This document shows, piece after piece, positions 44,920-56,943 of a DNA stretch of 64,000 bases. The DNA comes from Congeria kusceri (Eukaryota; Mollusca; Bivalvia; Myida; Dreissenidae): the NCBI GenBank assembly GCA_027627225.1, contig CM051038.1:45723843-45787842 (forward strand), given 5' to 3'. The position numbers and the translations under genes were made by a program. Each line of letters begins with the position of its first letter. Position 1 is the stretch's first letter. The notes beneath the pieces were generated by a model. It was not told the DNA's origin. It saw nothing but the letters and a program-made list of their open reading frames with translations, and searched no databases.

Positions 44920-46098
44920 ATGCAACACCCATTCTATTCTTACAGAATGCTGTCCGTCATCGTTGGTCTGCTACTGGTTCTGCTGGCAGGTCTTCAATTT
45001 ATGCGGTTTTCTAAACAGTTTTTCGTCGAAAAGAGGATCCCATTAATAGAAAACCCATTAATGAAACTGCGCAACTGTTTTGAATCACTTCCGGTTGCAA
45101 GTGGCGCGCGCATCTACAACGGAAGAGAAGTCCAACATGTTGTTTTCTTGAAAGTACACAAAGCAGCGAGTGGAACAGCTACGTCTATATTCTTTCGCTT
45201 CGGGACTGACCGGAATCTTAATTTTCTGCGTCCAAACTATCCGAACATATTAAGTTGTGATCGCACCATAAACGACGATCAAATAAAGAACCCGAACGAA
45301 AAGCCTTACGATATTGCAACAAGTCATGTCATTTACAATCGCACTGTATTTGAAGAATATTTCCATAATGACACGGTATACATAGGTATACTTCGAGAAC
45401 CGTATTTACAGTTTAAGTCCAGTTTGAACTATATGGCACCGAAGTATGTTTACAACATTTCCGAAATTGATCCAGTTCAGCAGTATCTACGAGATCCGAT
45501 GAAATACGAAGAGGCAACGACTCCGCGATTGTCATGGATCAACAACAGACAGGCAGTCGAATTCGGCACTCCTGATGACGTCATAATGACACGGAACCTA
45601 ACGGGACTCGCGGAACATCTCGTTCAACTAAACAAAGAATTTCATCTGGTTATGATTACAGAGCTATTCGACGAGTCTATTGTATTAATGAAGCGTATGC
45701 TAAACTGGAATATTTCGGACATTCTGTACAGAAGATTCCATACTAGAGGTTGGGACCGGAAGGTAACGATCCCGCAGGCGCATGACCGGCGTTTGTACCG
45801 AAAGTACGCTTTTGCTGACTATACGTTATATGACTTTTTCTACAAAAGGCTCTGGAAACAAATTTCAAAAGCTGGCGATGATTTCTTCGCGGAAGTTCTG
45901 TATTTCAAAGACATTCGGGACGAAATGGAGGATTTCTGCAAAGGTATGCCGAATATTACGGACACGTTAACCTTACGCGCCAGTGAATGGTCTCCGGAAA
46001 TTCTCGTAGACAAGGAACTGTGTCGTAAAATCTACTCGGAAGAAGAGGACTGGGTGCAATACATCAATTCTGATCAATACTCATACACGAAGAGTTGA
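44920..46098 (+). CDS. Galactose 3-O-sulfotransferase-like, gene 2 of tandem array
   Basis: 392 residues, single exon, one residue shorter than gene 1 in the stem (near residue 67). Membrane anchor about 11-28 (LSVIVGLLLVLLAGLQFM). PAPS blocks are LKVHKAASGT (77-86) and LREPYLQFKSSL (158-169, R159 and S167). The six glycosylation sequons of gene 1 are kept. Predicted Golgi type II sulfotransferase acting on galactose-containing acceptors. From residue 68 on, the protein is identical to gene 3. It differs from gene 3 only at F35, L50, R51, P58 and N67, all in the stem. Its upstream region lacks about 350 bp present before gene 1, so its control may differ. Confidence 0.9.
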   Translation: MQHPFYSYRMLSVIVGLLLVLLAGLQFMRFSKQFFVEKRIPLIENPLMKLRNCFESLPVASGARIYNGREVQHVVFLKVHKAASGTATSIFFRFGTDRNLNFLRPNYPNILSCDRTINDDQIKNPNEKPYDIATSHVIYNRTVFEEYFHNDTVYIGILREPYLQFKSSLNYMAPKYVYNISEIDPVQQYLRDPMKYEEATTPRLSWINNRQAVEFGTPDDVIMTRNLTGLAEHLVQLNKEFHLVMITELFDESIVLMKRMLNWNISDILYRRFHTRGWDRKVTIPQAHDRRLYRKYAFADYTLYDFFYKRLWKQISKAGDDFFAEVLYFKDIRDEMEDFCKGMPNITDTLTLRASEWSPEILVDKELCRKIYSEEEDWVQYINSDQYSYTKS

Positions 46099-47327
46099 TT
46101 ACTGCCTATCAGTGTACGTTGGAATTGAGTGAACACTCAGAAATTTTCTTTAAATTATGTTCAGTTATGTTAAGTATTTATTTGGTTTAAAATGTACCAC
46201 ATCTGCATTTTCGAGGCCAACTGTGTTGTAGGTTTGTAAAATTCATCGACATCTAAAACGTATTGTATCTCGTCAGAATTTGCCTCAGCGCTAAAATGTC
46301 AGCTATACGAGCAATCCAATTGGTCAACATTTTAAATGAAATGCAAATTAGCCATTCTTCTAGACTAATCAGAATACTTCAATGATCAGAATGTTCAGAA
46401 ACGAGATATACTTTAGTTTTATACTGGATTATTTGATGGCTTAACGCGTGTATTTTTCACGGACAAGTCGAGTTCTGTGATTATGCGTTATGTGTCCATT
46501 GGTTTCAAATACTTGTATTTAAAAAATAGACGATGATATAATTTTAATGTATTTCAAATACATTTTTTGTATGGTAACTTGTTGTTGTGTTTTTTTCCAA
46601 GATTAACACGATTTGTGCTGCAATTACATTAGTGTAGTTTTATGTATTTCGCTGTTTTAAATTATTAAAGTTTTAATCAAGTTGTGTGTGTTTTCTTTCT
46701 AACAGTATTCGTGTTCATACTGCTGTTGTTGAATTAAACTTTTAACGCAAGTGTAGGCTTTAGAGATTTCTATAACTTTAATATTTGATAAACCGTTTAT
46801 TTCAATCAGTATAAACACATTCAATATGTATTTAAATTCACCTTATAGTCCCAAAGTCGATAAAATGTAAGATTACAAACAGAACAGAACAGGTCCGATC
46901 ATATCACAGGATTGTACCAATAATCTGTTTACATTGCTTTTTAACACTAAATTAAATACATACGCTGAAGATTACCTCCATGGACTAGTTTTAAAGCAAA
47001 CATGCGAACTACATTTATTGACAATGTATATTATCTTTAATGTAATAATTCAGCAAACATCAAAAGCCCTATTATACTGAAAATATATTATCCTGAATGC
47101 AATAATTCAATACAGAACAATATATGATACTTAAAATATCACCATCGATTCAGGCAATAATAGAATGCTTTTGTTTATTAACATGAAGGTATTAGATTAA
47201 TCTCTGGGTTGAAAATACATAGACAAAACGTCTTATTGTACATGACATTCGAGGTAAAATATGAGATGCAATAAATGTATGCAAATGCCCGGCATCAGAT
47301 TCAGCGTGTATATGTACACTCTTAATA

Positions 47328-47411
47328 TGCCGCTATGCAGTCCGTCAAGGAGATGGATTGTCATCTTCCTTATTCGCCATATATCTCAATGGCCTTGAAG
47401 AAACTGTAATA
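47328..47411 (+). pseudogene. LINE reverse transcriptase fragment in left arm
   Basis: 27 codons ending in TGA. The peptide includes YAVRQGDGLSSSLFAIYLNG, matching the G-VRQG-LSP-LF-IYLND block of LINE reverse transcriptases. Too short to act; it appears to have been captured into the fold-back arm. Confidence 0.6.
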
Positions 47412-48436
47412 TGACAACAGCAAAAACAGGACAGACGTATTCACGTATGTTCATGTAATTTGCTAATGGCAATAATGACACAAGAATAAAATGACCAAGG
47501 TACGGTGTCCTGTTACCGCCATCGTAGTTTCGCGACTTCGACCTGTGCTTATGAAAGGGCGCCGACGCGCCGAGACGATACGCCGAAGCGCCGACACGAT
47601 ACGCCTGCGCCGAGACGATGCGCCGAAGCGCCGACACGATACGCCGAAGCGATATAAACGTCGCAATCACGGGTGGTTTTTTCATATGTGTCTATAAAAT
47701 TGGGCGAAGATACGACGAGACGACGTTTATATCGCTTCGGCGCATCGTGTCGGCGCTCCGGCGTATCGTGTCGGCGCTTCGGCGTATCGTTTCGTCGCTT
47801 CGGCATATTGTGTCGGCGCTTCGGCGCATCGTGTCGGCGCTTCGGCGCATCGTGTCGGCGCGTCGGCGTATCGTCTCGGCGCGTTGGCGTTTTGTCTCGG
47901 CGCTTCGGCGCCCTTTCATTTCTGAGGTCGCCGACGCGCCGCCACGATACGCCGACGCGCCGAGAAGATAGCCGACGCGCCGACACGATTCGCCGAAGCG
48001 CCGACACGATACGCCGAAGCGCCGAGACGATGCTCCGAAGCGCCGACACGATACGCCGAAGCAATATAAACGTCGCAATTTCGTGTGGTTTTTTCATATG
48101 TGGCTATAAAATTGGGCGAAGATACGACGAGACGACGTTTATATCGCATCGTGTCGGCGCTTCGGCGTATCGTGTCGGCGCTTAGGCGTATCGTGTCATC
48201 GCTTCGACGTATCGTGTCGGCGCTTCGGCGCATCGTCTCGGCGCAGGCGTATCGTGTCGGCGCTTCGGCGTATCGTCTCGGCGCGTCGGCGCCCTTTCAT
48301 AAGCACAGGTCGAAGTCGCGAAACTACGATGGCGGTAACAGGACACCGTACCTTGGTCATTTTATTCTTGTGTCATTATTGCATTAGCAAACTTACATGA
48401 ACATACGTGAATACGTATGTCCTGTTTTTGCTGTTG

Positions 48437-48523
48437 TCATATTACAGTTTCTTCAAGGCCATTGAGATATATGGCGAATAAGGAAGATGACAATCCATCT
48501 CCTTGACGGACTGCATAGTGGCA
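48437..48523 (-). pseudogene. LINE reverse transcriptase fragment in right arm
   Basis: The mirror copy of 47328-47411 on the minus strand, reading HYAVRQGDGLSSSLFAIYLN. The two copies are almost identical, as expected of palindrome arms. A third copy remains in unit 3 at about 59164-59250. Confidence 0.6.
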
Positions 48524-48614
48524 TATTAAGAGCCGACACGATACGCCGAAGCGCCGACACGATGCGCCTAAGCGATATAAACGTTGTCTCGTCTTATCTG
48601 CCCCCAATTTTATA

Positions 48615-49555
48615 TGGAGTACCGTATTAGTCAAAAGCAATAAATGTATACATGTAGGCACATTTAAAATAATACCTACAGGTACAAATTATACCTACAG
48701 GTACAAATATATAACTGTTGGCACATTATTATTCCTACATATATATACAGGTGCATTAAATAATGTTATGAAAGCACAACTGTTTACTTGTTAAATTTAC
48801 TTATTGATATACGTATTTAATATTAACATTAAAGTATTGTACATTAAAAATAAAAACAATGTTGCATTAAGACTGTCTGCTTAACTTTGGTTTGGGGCAG
48901 AAAATATACCTAGAGGTACAATTTTAGTCCGGGTATAAATTTATACCTCTAGGTACAAAATCAGCCTGTAGGTACAACTTTGTACCTGCAGGTCCATGTA
49001 TTTATTATGGTGGCACAGAGGTGACTTGCACTACTCTTTGTTAGTCTCGTTCCAACGAGATGCTAACTCGTGGGAACGAGATACTAACTCGTGGGAACGA
49101 AAAACCAACTCGTGGGAACGAGGTACTAACTTATGCGAACGAGATACTAAGTCAAGGGAACGAGATACTAAGTCAAGGGAACGAGATACTAAGTCGAGGG
49201 AACGAGTAAGTATCTCGTTCCCACGAGTTAGTATTTCGTTCCCACGAGTTAGAGAACCCATGAAATGTTTCTGTATATATGTTTTTATAATAACTATGGC
49301 CGACAAAAAAGATCATGTTGTAAGATGGTACTAAGTCGTTCGCTCGAGTAGTATCTCGTTCCTACGAAATAGTAAGTCATCCCCTCGACATGAGTCGTTC
49401 CCATGAGTTAGCATCTCAGTCCCACGAGTTATTATCTCGTTCCCTCGAGTTAATATCTCGTGGGTACGAGAAAAAAGTAGTGCATGTCACCTCTGTGTCA
49501 CCGTAATTTATAGCTGTTGTGTTTACATTTACTTTTAACTCAAACGGTACTGCAT
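48615..49555. mobile_element. 0.94-kb terminal-inverted-repeat element, unit 2
   Basis: Same element and position as 36716-37645, flanked by AATTTTATA (48606-48614 and 49556-49564). It is 11 bp longer than in unit 1. The nested 496-bp element lies at 49008-49503. Confidence 0.7.
49008..49503. mobile_element. 496-bp inverted-repeat element, unit 2
   Basis: Copy of 37098-37593. Its right terminal repeat is closer to the left one (GAGGTGACATGCAC) than in unit 1. Confidence 0.7.
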
Positions 49556-52121
49556 AATTTTATAGCCACAGATGAAAAAATACACGCGAGATTGCCACGT
49601 TTATATCGCTGCGGCGCATCGGGTCGGCGCTTCGGCGCATCGTGTCGGCGCGTCGAAGTATCGTCTCGGCGTATAGTGTCGGCGCGTCGGCGACCACAGA
49701 AATGAACGGGCGCCGACGCGCCGAGACGATACGCCGACGCGCCGAAACGATGCGCTGAAGCGCCGACGCGATGCGCCGACGCGCCGGCACGATGCGCCGA
49801 AGCGATATTAACGTCGTATCATCGTATCTTCGCCTAATTTTATAGCCACATATGAAAAAAAAACACTCGAGATTGTGACGTTTATATCGCTTCGGCGTAT
49901 CGTGTCGGCGCTTCGGCGCATCGTGTCGGCGTTTCGGCGTATCGTCTCGGCGCGTCGGCGTATCGTGTCGGCGCGTCGGCTTATCGCGTCGGCGCTTCGG
50001 CGCCCTTTCATTAGCACAGGTCGAAGTCGCGATGGCGGTAACACGACACCGTACCAAGGACATGGCTCACATGTATGTCAATGCAGCAATTGACAATCAT
50101 TGGAAATCAATACTGGAGGTAAATGAGACGACATATCCAAAACGGAAAAGGACAAAGAGACAGAGAATATATATGTACACGTATATATGGCAATCGTGAA
50201 CGTTTGCATACCACTCTCTATTAAGACAGTGACCTGTCGGGCAAAGCAACAAAATCAATATTTAAATAAACGCGCATTTATATAATATTATACTATTGTA
50301 TGGCAGAGTGCTCCAAATAAATTATGGAACGCTGTGTTTATAGTTATTAAACAAATTCATCGGAATGTTTTGCTGTTTATTATTTCTACATAATAATTGT
50401 CATTAACTGTAATTGAATACTCTTTTTTTGCTGCATATACTCACGTTCAAATAAAGGATTTTTATGCTTACCGATTAATGGTGCACTATCAATTGATGTT
50501 ATGTTGTTGTTGTTTTTTTCAATTAAATGCCGACGTTACTATATACGTCTTAAATTACTTTCTGCGAAATAACATCTACAGCAGGTTAGGACACATAAAA
50601 ATAGCACGGCAAAGACTGATATATACTATATTAGACTGTTGTTGTAAGCCAACGGTCTTTTGAGAGGGCAATTTCCAAAACAGGTATCGCGGAAAACTAC
50701 TTATTTTCTTTGCAGGCTACAAGTCAGTAAATCAAAACCCGAACTCAAAACAGCAAAATTAAACGCCTGTTATTTTTTTACCTTTTGAGTATTTTAGATA
50801 ATGTATGTCATGTGTATTGTAGTGTGTATATCATGTGATTTATTACAATTACAGTTTCCAATAAAGTCAATTTATTAAAACCGTTACGCCAAGCTAATGA
50901 CAATCTTATTTTCACTATTTACGTAACCGAAATATTTACCTGGGTGTCCTGGAATAAGATCACTAATTAATGCGCTACATCGGTTATTTTTAACTCTTTA
51001 CGAAAGTGTTATTTCTTGTTACCGATTCTTATTCTGAATATTTTGACAACAAAATACTGCAATGTATTGATTTTAAACTGTAATATGGAATAATCAAGAG
51101 CACGCATCGTCCGACCTACTTTTGACTCAGTAGACTACGAATCACCAGCAATCGACGAATCTAACTGCAGCGCTTCATCGGTTACTCTGCATGGCTCGTT
51201 GCAGATTGACTTGTTAACTGGCATGTATGTAATTCCGTTTGCATTAGATAATTAGCTTGGACGATATTTGTTTGTTACTTACACATTAATTGTTATTATG
51301 ATGGCGTATACTATGGTATAAAAAGCTTTTTTATCAAGTTTAAAGTTTTGGAAATTGAACTTCATTCAAACAAATCTTTCCTTTTAAGCAAAAATACACT
51401 CATAATTCACATGCTTTTAGTTTCGTTGTTACAGTCTTTCTATGCTGTCTGCGTTTTGAGTGAATATTGGTATAATAAATCATACTTGTAAAAACTTATT
51501 ATGTTAATTTATAATGTTTAGATTGTAAGGTAACAATTAAAAATAGTCTATTGAAAATGTCCATTGATTATTATCAGTCAATCCATACCAATATGCATAA
51601 CAAATGATCGATGTTTTAGTTTCCACTATTACTTTATATATTATTATATATTTTCTCAGACTACATACTAAACTAATGTCTTATATTATTATAGTAATTT
51701 TCATTAATATAAAAAATCATTGATTAACAGTCTGCAAATAGAATAAAATAGCACGATAATATTTTGCACAACAACAATATTTATTCAGCGATAAAGCGTA
51801 TATAAGTTCAAAGTTTACATAGCAAGAAAACAATATGTATATTTACAAGTAATGGTAGAAATAAAACATGCTGGTATAATATACAATGCTTAGACACAAT
51901 TTATTATAGAGCTGCAACGATTAAGCAATGACTCGATTCGATTTCGATTTCAAATATCATTTAATTGAATATTTCGATTCCATTCATTTTTCCTTAATAC
52001 AGGCTTGTTTTTGCGTTTTTATGATCCATGACTTTCAATATAGGAAGATTTATATTCATTATTATTTATTGATTTTATAATATTGAACGATAATCTGGTC
52101 AGTTTGTTTGCTTGATACGAT

Positions 52122-53446
52122 ATGAGCTTTTCGGAATTTTTCGACATATCAATTGGCCTAAAACAAGGTGAGCCACTCTCACCCCTTTTATTTATACTTT
52201 TTATTAATGATATCACTGATTATATTGATATTGTAAATCTATCGGACAAAGATATTGAACAGTTGTCATTGTATCTTCTGCTATTTGCTGACGACATCGC
52301 ACTGTTTACCACTAATCCGAAAAGTCTTCAAGCACAACTTAATAGTATATTGCAATACTCTACATCTTGTGGTTTAAAAATTAATGTTAACAAAACTAAA
52401 GTCTGTATTTTTGAAAAGCGTAAGAGTCGCCATAATTATCAGTGGATTATAAATGAAATAATCATCGAAATTGTTGACAGTTTTTGCTACTTGTGTGTAA
52501 AATTATATTATACAGGTAACATGCGATATGCCGTCAAAGCTCTCTCTGATCAGGCCCTGAAAGGATACCATAGTCTTCTTTGCTTATTTAATAATGTTAA
52601 AATGGATGTTAAGACTAAATTATATCTATTTGATTGTATGATTTTACCTATTCTACTGTACGGTTCAGAAATATGGGGAATATATAACTTTAAAGAAATT
52701 GATACCTTACATTTTAAATTTTTGAACATAATTCTTGGTGTAAAACAATCAACATCAAATATGGCGGTATTAGGCGAAACTGGCAGATATCCGTTATCAG
52801 TGTTGTGTAAAGAAAGAGCTCTTAAATTTTATGTAAAATTAATGAATAATAAAGACTCTATTATGTATAGAGTGCTTGTAAATCAACGGAATCTAAATGC
52901 CTTTTGCTGGTTTAAAGCATGCAATCCTACTTTGAAAGTCTGGGAAATGGTGATCTATTTGAAAATCCTAATGTCAACATTAATTTTGCTACAGTGAAAC
53001 AACGGATCCGTGACCAGTTCCAACAAACATGGTTCGAATCCATATCAAATATGCCTAAATTATTTTACTACTGTAAATTTAAAAGTAATTTTGAATATGA
53101 AGACTATTTAGATTATGTATCACATGAAAAATCAAGAATATCCTTTACAAGACTACGTCTGAGCTCACATAATCTAGAAATTGAAACTGGCAGATATACT
53201 AATGTAGATCGAAGTAATAGAGTGTGTAGATTATGTTCATCAAACACTGTTGAAACTGAATACCATTTCTTGTTATGTTGTACTGCTTTTACTGACTTTA
53301 GGAAAAAATATCTAGTACATACTTCCTGGCGGTCTATAAATATGTTTATTAATTTCATGTCATCGAATTCTAAACGAAAAATCAGACACATTGCTAAATA
53401 TTGTCATAATGCTATGATTTTACGTGATACATTACTTGCTGTGTGA
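52122..53446 (+). pseudogene. LINE ORF2 C-terminal half, one frameshift
   Basis: Begins mid-reverse transcriptase: IGLKQGEPLSPLLFILFIND, then the catalytic LLFADDIALFT, NVNKTKVCIF, and LPILLYGSEIWG. The first frame runs to about 52997. Reading then continues in a second frame that opens by 52919, with ESLGNGDLFENPNVN, EIETGRYTNVDRSNRVCRL and the knuckle CRLC...EYHFLLCC, to TGA at 53444-53446. The endonuclease and the first polymerase Asp are missing, so it cannot move by itself. It is of the same general type as the LINE at the left edge. Confidence 0.88.
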
Positions 53447-53626
53447 AACTCTGAATATATATATTTGATGTATATTATAAAAAAAAAGTCATGAGATATG
53501 TATGTATATGATTGTGTATATATATGATTGTTGTCTGTATGTCTTGGCCATAATCTTAGAAATAATTGTAAATGGCCCAAGGCAATGCTTTTGCCGTTTT
53601 TGCCAATAAACGAAACGAAACGAAAC
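52122..53626 (+). mobile_element. 5'-truncated LINE, 1505 bp
   Basis: Unit 1 and unit 3 read CTTGATACGAT directly into GTAAACCTCGCC (about 40209-40230 and 62840-62860). Here the LINE sits exactly between these sequences. It starts within the reverse transcriptase and ends with a short 3' region and an AAACG pentamer tail (about 53609-53627). No target-site duplication is evident. Confidence 0.92.
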
Positions 53627-54026
53627 GTAAACCTCGCCAATAAATTTCATAAATCGGCCAATATGGAAAAACGCGGCCAATCCGAGATTCAGCCAATCAG
53701 GATTCAGGATTAGCTCGGCTTTATACGAGATGGCAAGTATTTTGAAGCCATTTTGAAAACGCTCAGTATGATTAACTTTGCGCTTTGTATTTTTACTAAA
53801 ATTTTCTACATGTACACTCCTACAAAATAAAGTGAGCAAGGGCAACATTCGTGTTTTTATTAATGTATTGGGCCGAATCTACCGAGTGACCAATCATGAA
53901 ATCCAGACGACATTGACCACGAAAACACACAATTACTTCCCATGACGTATTCTTCGATTTAGCGTGTGTTTATATTAACATGATGAAATTATTTGTTAAT
54001 ATTTAAATTAAAATTAGATTGGATGG

Positions 54027-54161
54027 ATGGATGCACCTCAGAAAGGGGAGGGAATCGGTGAGTTAGCTGAGAGTTTGCTCTGTCAACTCGCCGACAGCAT
54101 CTTCACACTGAAAGAGGATTCAGCCGAAAAAAGGCTGGTCGAACTTGACGGCTACACGTAA
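54027..54161 (+). CDS. Exon-like ORF with splice donor, unit 2
   Basis: Identical by eye to 40619-40753, including the GTAAGG donor. The LINE at 52122-53626 inserted about 10 bp upstream of its CCAAT cluster, which itself remains complete. Confidence 0.4.
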   Translation: MDAPQKGEGIGELAESLLCQLADSIFTLKEDSAEKRLVELDGYT

Positions 54162-56943
54162 GGCATTGGAAAATTTTCTTAGTAACTAAGTAAGTTAGTA
54201 AATTATTCATTTTATTTCACATTTAGTCGCCGTCTTTAACTTTTCAAGAATGTCTTACGCATACGCTGGAGCATACATGGACTTTTTAAGAATATTCTTA
54301 AACAAAATGCTTTGGTGAAGTAGACTTTCAAAAGTATATTTTCTGGAGTCAGAGTCTATTCTTTATTCTTAAGTCTAAGAATGGTTAAAGAATGTGTTGG
54401 TGAAAACTGACAGCTTTTGCCAAGACTCGGTAGGATCACAGTGGATATCAATTGGTGGTTTTTAACCTTTTGCGACTTGCTCGATAAAACAAATCAGCAA
54501 TTATTTTATGTACTCTTTGGCTGTTATATTTCACAGTACACGGTTAAAAGAATAAAACATTGGTAATAATTTATGCTGGCGTTGTTACATTCTATTTATA
54601 TCGAAACAATAGTTATGATAGATCTAACATGTATTATTAAAACTGAAAGATGCTGCATACTATTACTATTTATATCGAAACACTAGTTTTGATACTATTA
54701 AAACCGAAATATGCTGCATAATATTATAAAGTTAATTAATAAAATGTTTATTAATTGGTTGAATTCATATTGGCCTCAGGCCAATACGGCAGTCTCCAGT
54801 CCAATAACAAGACCAATATGAATTCAACTAATTCATAACATTATATTATTAATGACATTGCATTGGTTAATGTCAACGTATGTGCCTTATATATCAATAT
54901 AAATTATAACAGTGAAAAATGGCGATGAATTAAATGCTTATGATAACTAGTTCAGTATTTAGAACAGCAACCATGATGTCATGATCAATATATATGCTTA
55001 ACCTACACACAACCATACCTATTGTACATGTAATTAATAGTTTTATGACAAACCATCTTTAAAATTAATCAAAGAGAATCGAATCGTGATTGGCTGGTTT
55101 AGAATCAAATCGGGCCATTCACATTCGATGCATCGAAAGAATCGTTGCAACTCTACAATTCAAACTGAATTAAGGAAATATATTTAAAAAAAATAGTCCT
55201 ATAATATTTGCCGCGAAGCTGTTACACAACAACGATCTATAAAATTATTCTTAGGGCCATAATTATACTGACGATCAGTTCGTTTTGATAAACATCATGA
55301 AATATGCACATTGTTCTACAGACTATTAGATGAAACAATAGTTTTCATTTACCTACTTGACCAATCTTTGTCTCTGAGGCAACCTGTTACAATCGCTTGG
55401 TTTAAACAAGATGCGCCATGTAAGATGTTATCGCTGTCTAACACAGCTTGTCACTAACAGCTGTCTTTGAAGTACTTGGTGTTGTCCATTTATTTAGGCC
55501 AGAGTCTGTGGAGTTTTAGTTTCTCAGACCCGCATACCCGATTGTTTTGAAAATACGAAAAATACATTTTATTTAATAGCAACAAAACCAATTTGACAAC
55601 CAAAATATTGATAAAAATCAATATTTCCACTGATGCCGTATTCAGTAGGATATTAAAAGTAGGAGAGTTTTCAACCAACAATTATAAATTAAAAACAGGA
55701 AAACATTAATTCCACGTAAATAACGTTGACTTTATACTCATGTTTATATAACATACTTTGCATGGTATTGTTATTTAATTGTTATGATTGTTTACTAACA
55801 AATGTTGTTACGAGCTAGGGGTAACTAAAAATTACAACCAGCAACAAATATTAACGATAAATGAATTTTATTAAAACAACACTTGCATCAAAACAACAAT
55901 AATATATAACATGTTAACAAGGAAATGTATATCCAAATACACAAAATAATCCAGTTCCCTCATCCTGGTGTTGTTAAATATTGTCCACAGAATTAATTTT
56001 CTTTCAGAATGTCACTGTTTGTAAAAATGACAACTTTGATCTTAAATCCAAAACTAGGCTGCATTTATTCCCACACAAATGTTCATTAAATCCAATAATA
56101 CATAGATTCTGGATAATAAGTGTAAATACACCTTAGATATAATCAACACACAGACTTGACCAAAGATCCCCACTCAATACACTGATCATACTTATATACC
56201 ATTAAGGACTTCTCAAGAAGTTTCCAAATTTTTCCCACCACCACGCCAACGCTTTTTCCCAAACAATCAGTGAAACAATATATATAAAGTAGTGGCCTCA
56301 TTGTCTCGAAGATATAATAGTGGGCACAGGGACTGAACGCTGTTCTTAGACACGTTTCATGGAGGAAAACATCGGTAAAACGATCAGTTTTACTGCGGTT
56401 GGTGAAAATATTGGTTGCGTATAACAATCATAGAACTTCTCAGAAATGAAAATGAAACGGAGCGTACGGTAAATAGTGTTTGTGCTTGCAATGATATTCA
56501 CGTGGATTTTATAATGCATCCCGACAATATGTTTCTGTATATATAATATTTAACTAAATATTTATCTATAGTGAACAAGAAAACTTGGATAATTAATGTA
56601 ATATAATTATATGATTGCCATCATGATTATTTGTATATTTGTGCTACAGAATACGACAGTTAAAAAGGACTAAGCTGTGTTTTTATTTTATCCTTTTTTT
56701 GTTACAAAACACTTGTTTTCACTTTTTTTTCCATTTAAATAAACGTAAAACTCTTCACATGCACGTATTTTATAGTGACCATATTTTCCACTGGATGATT
56801 TTATTGATTTATTAAATATAACGCAATTTTGTATCCGAATAAACATAACGTGTGCTCATGGAGGCTAAAAAGCATAAAAAGCAATGAATTCATTTGAACC
56901 TGTGAATGACTGAGTAAAAAAAACCATCACATAAGCAAATTCA

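Larger units (their letters stand above)
47321..48530. mobile_element. 1.2-kb palindrome, fold-back element with mirrored RT fragment, unit 2
   Basis: The outer arms are long inverted copies: CTTAATATGCCGCTATGCAG at 47321 mirrors CTGCATAGTGGCATATTAAG ending at 48530. Both arms continue through an RT-derived piece, then GACACCGTACC/GGTACGGTGTC and CCTTTCATAAGCACAGG, and then 21-bp CpG-rich repeats. The centre, near 47925, is TTTCATTTCTGAGG. Two S spacers lie inside in the same orientation (about 47655-47735 and 48063-48145), so the inner part is not a simple palindrome. Unit 1 lacks the outer arms; unit 3 keeps only the right one. Confidence 0.8.
48531..50056. mobile_element. Fold-back composite, right part, unit 2
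   Basis: 21-bp repeats (48531-48580), a half S spacer, the 0.94-kb inserted element (48615-49555), the other half S, 21-bp repeats in both directions with an inverted S at about 49800-49885, and the end GACACCGTACC. It matches 36640-38150 of unit 1. Confidence 0.75.
51907..55155. mobile_element. hAT-like element, unit 2, split by a LINE
   Basis: Copy of 40005-41747 with ends TAGAGCTGCAACGATT and, inverted, TAGAGTTGCAACGATT. It is lengthened by the LINE at 52122-53626; without that it measures 1744 bp. Confidence 0.6.
44920..56943. repeat. Tandem duplication unit 2 (gene 2 plus spacer)
   Basis: About 12.0 kb. Relative to unit 1 it gained a fold-back arm pair with RT fragments (about 47130-48530) and a 1505-bp LINE (52122-53626), and lost about 1.39 kb (junction near 56227). 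Confidence 0.9.
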
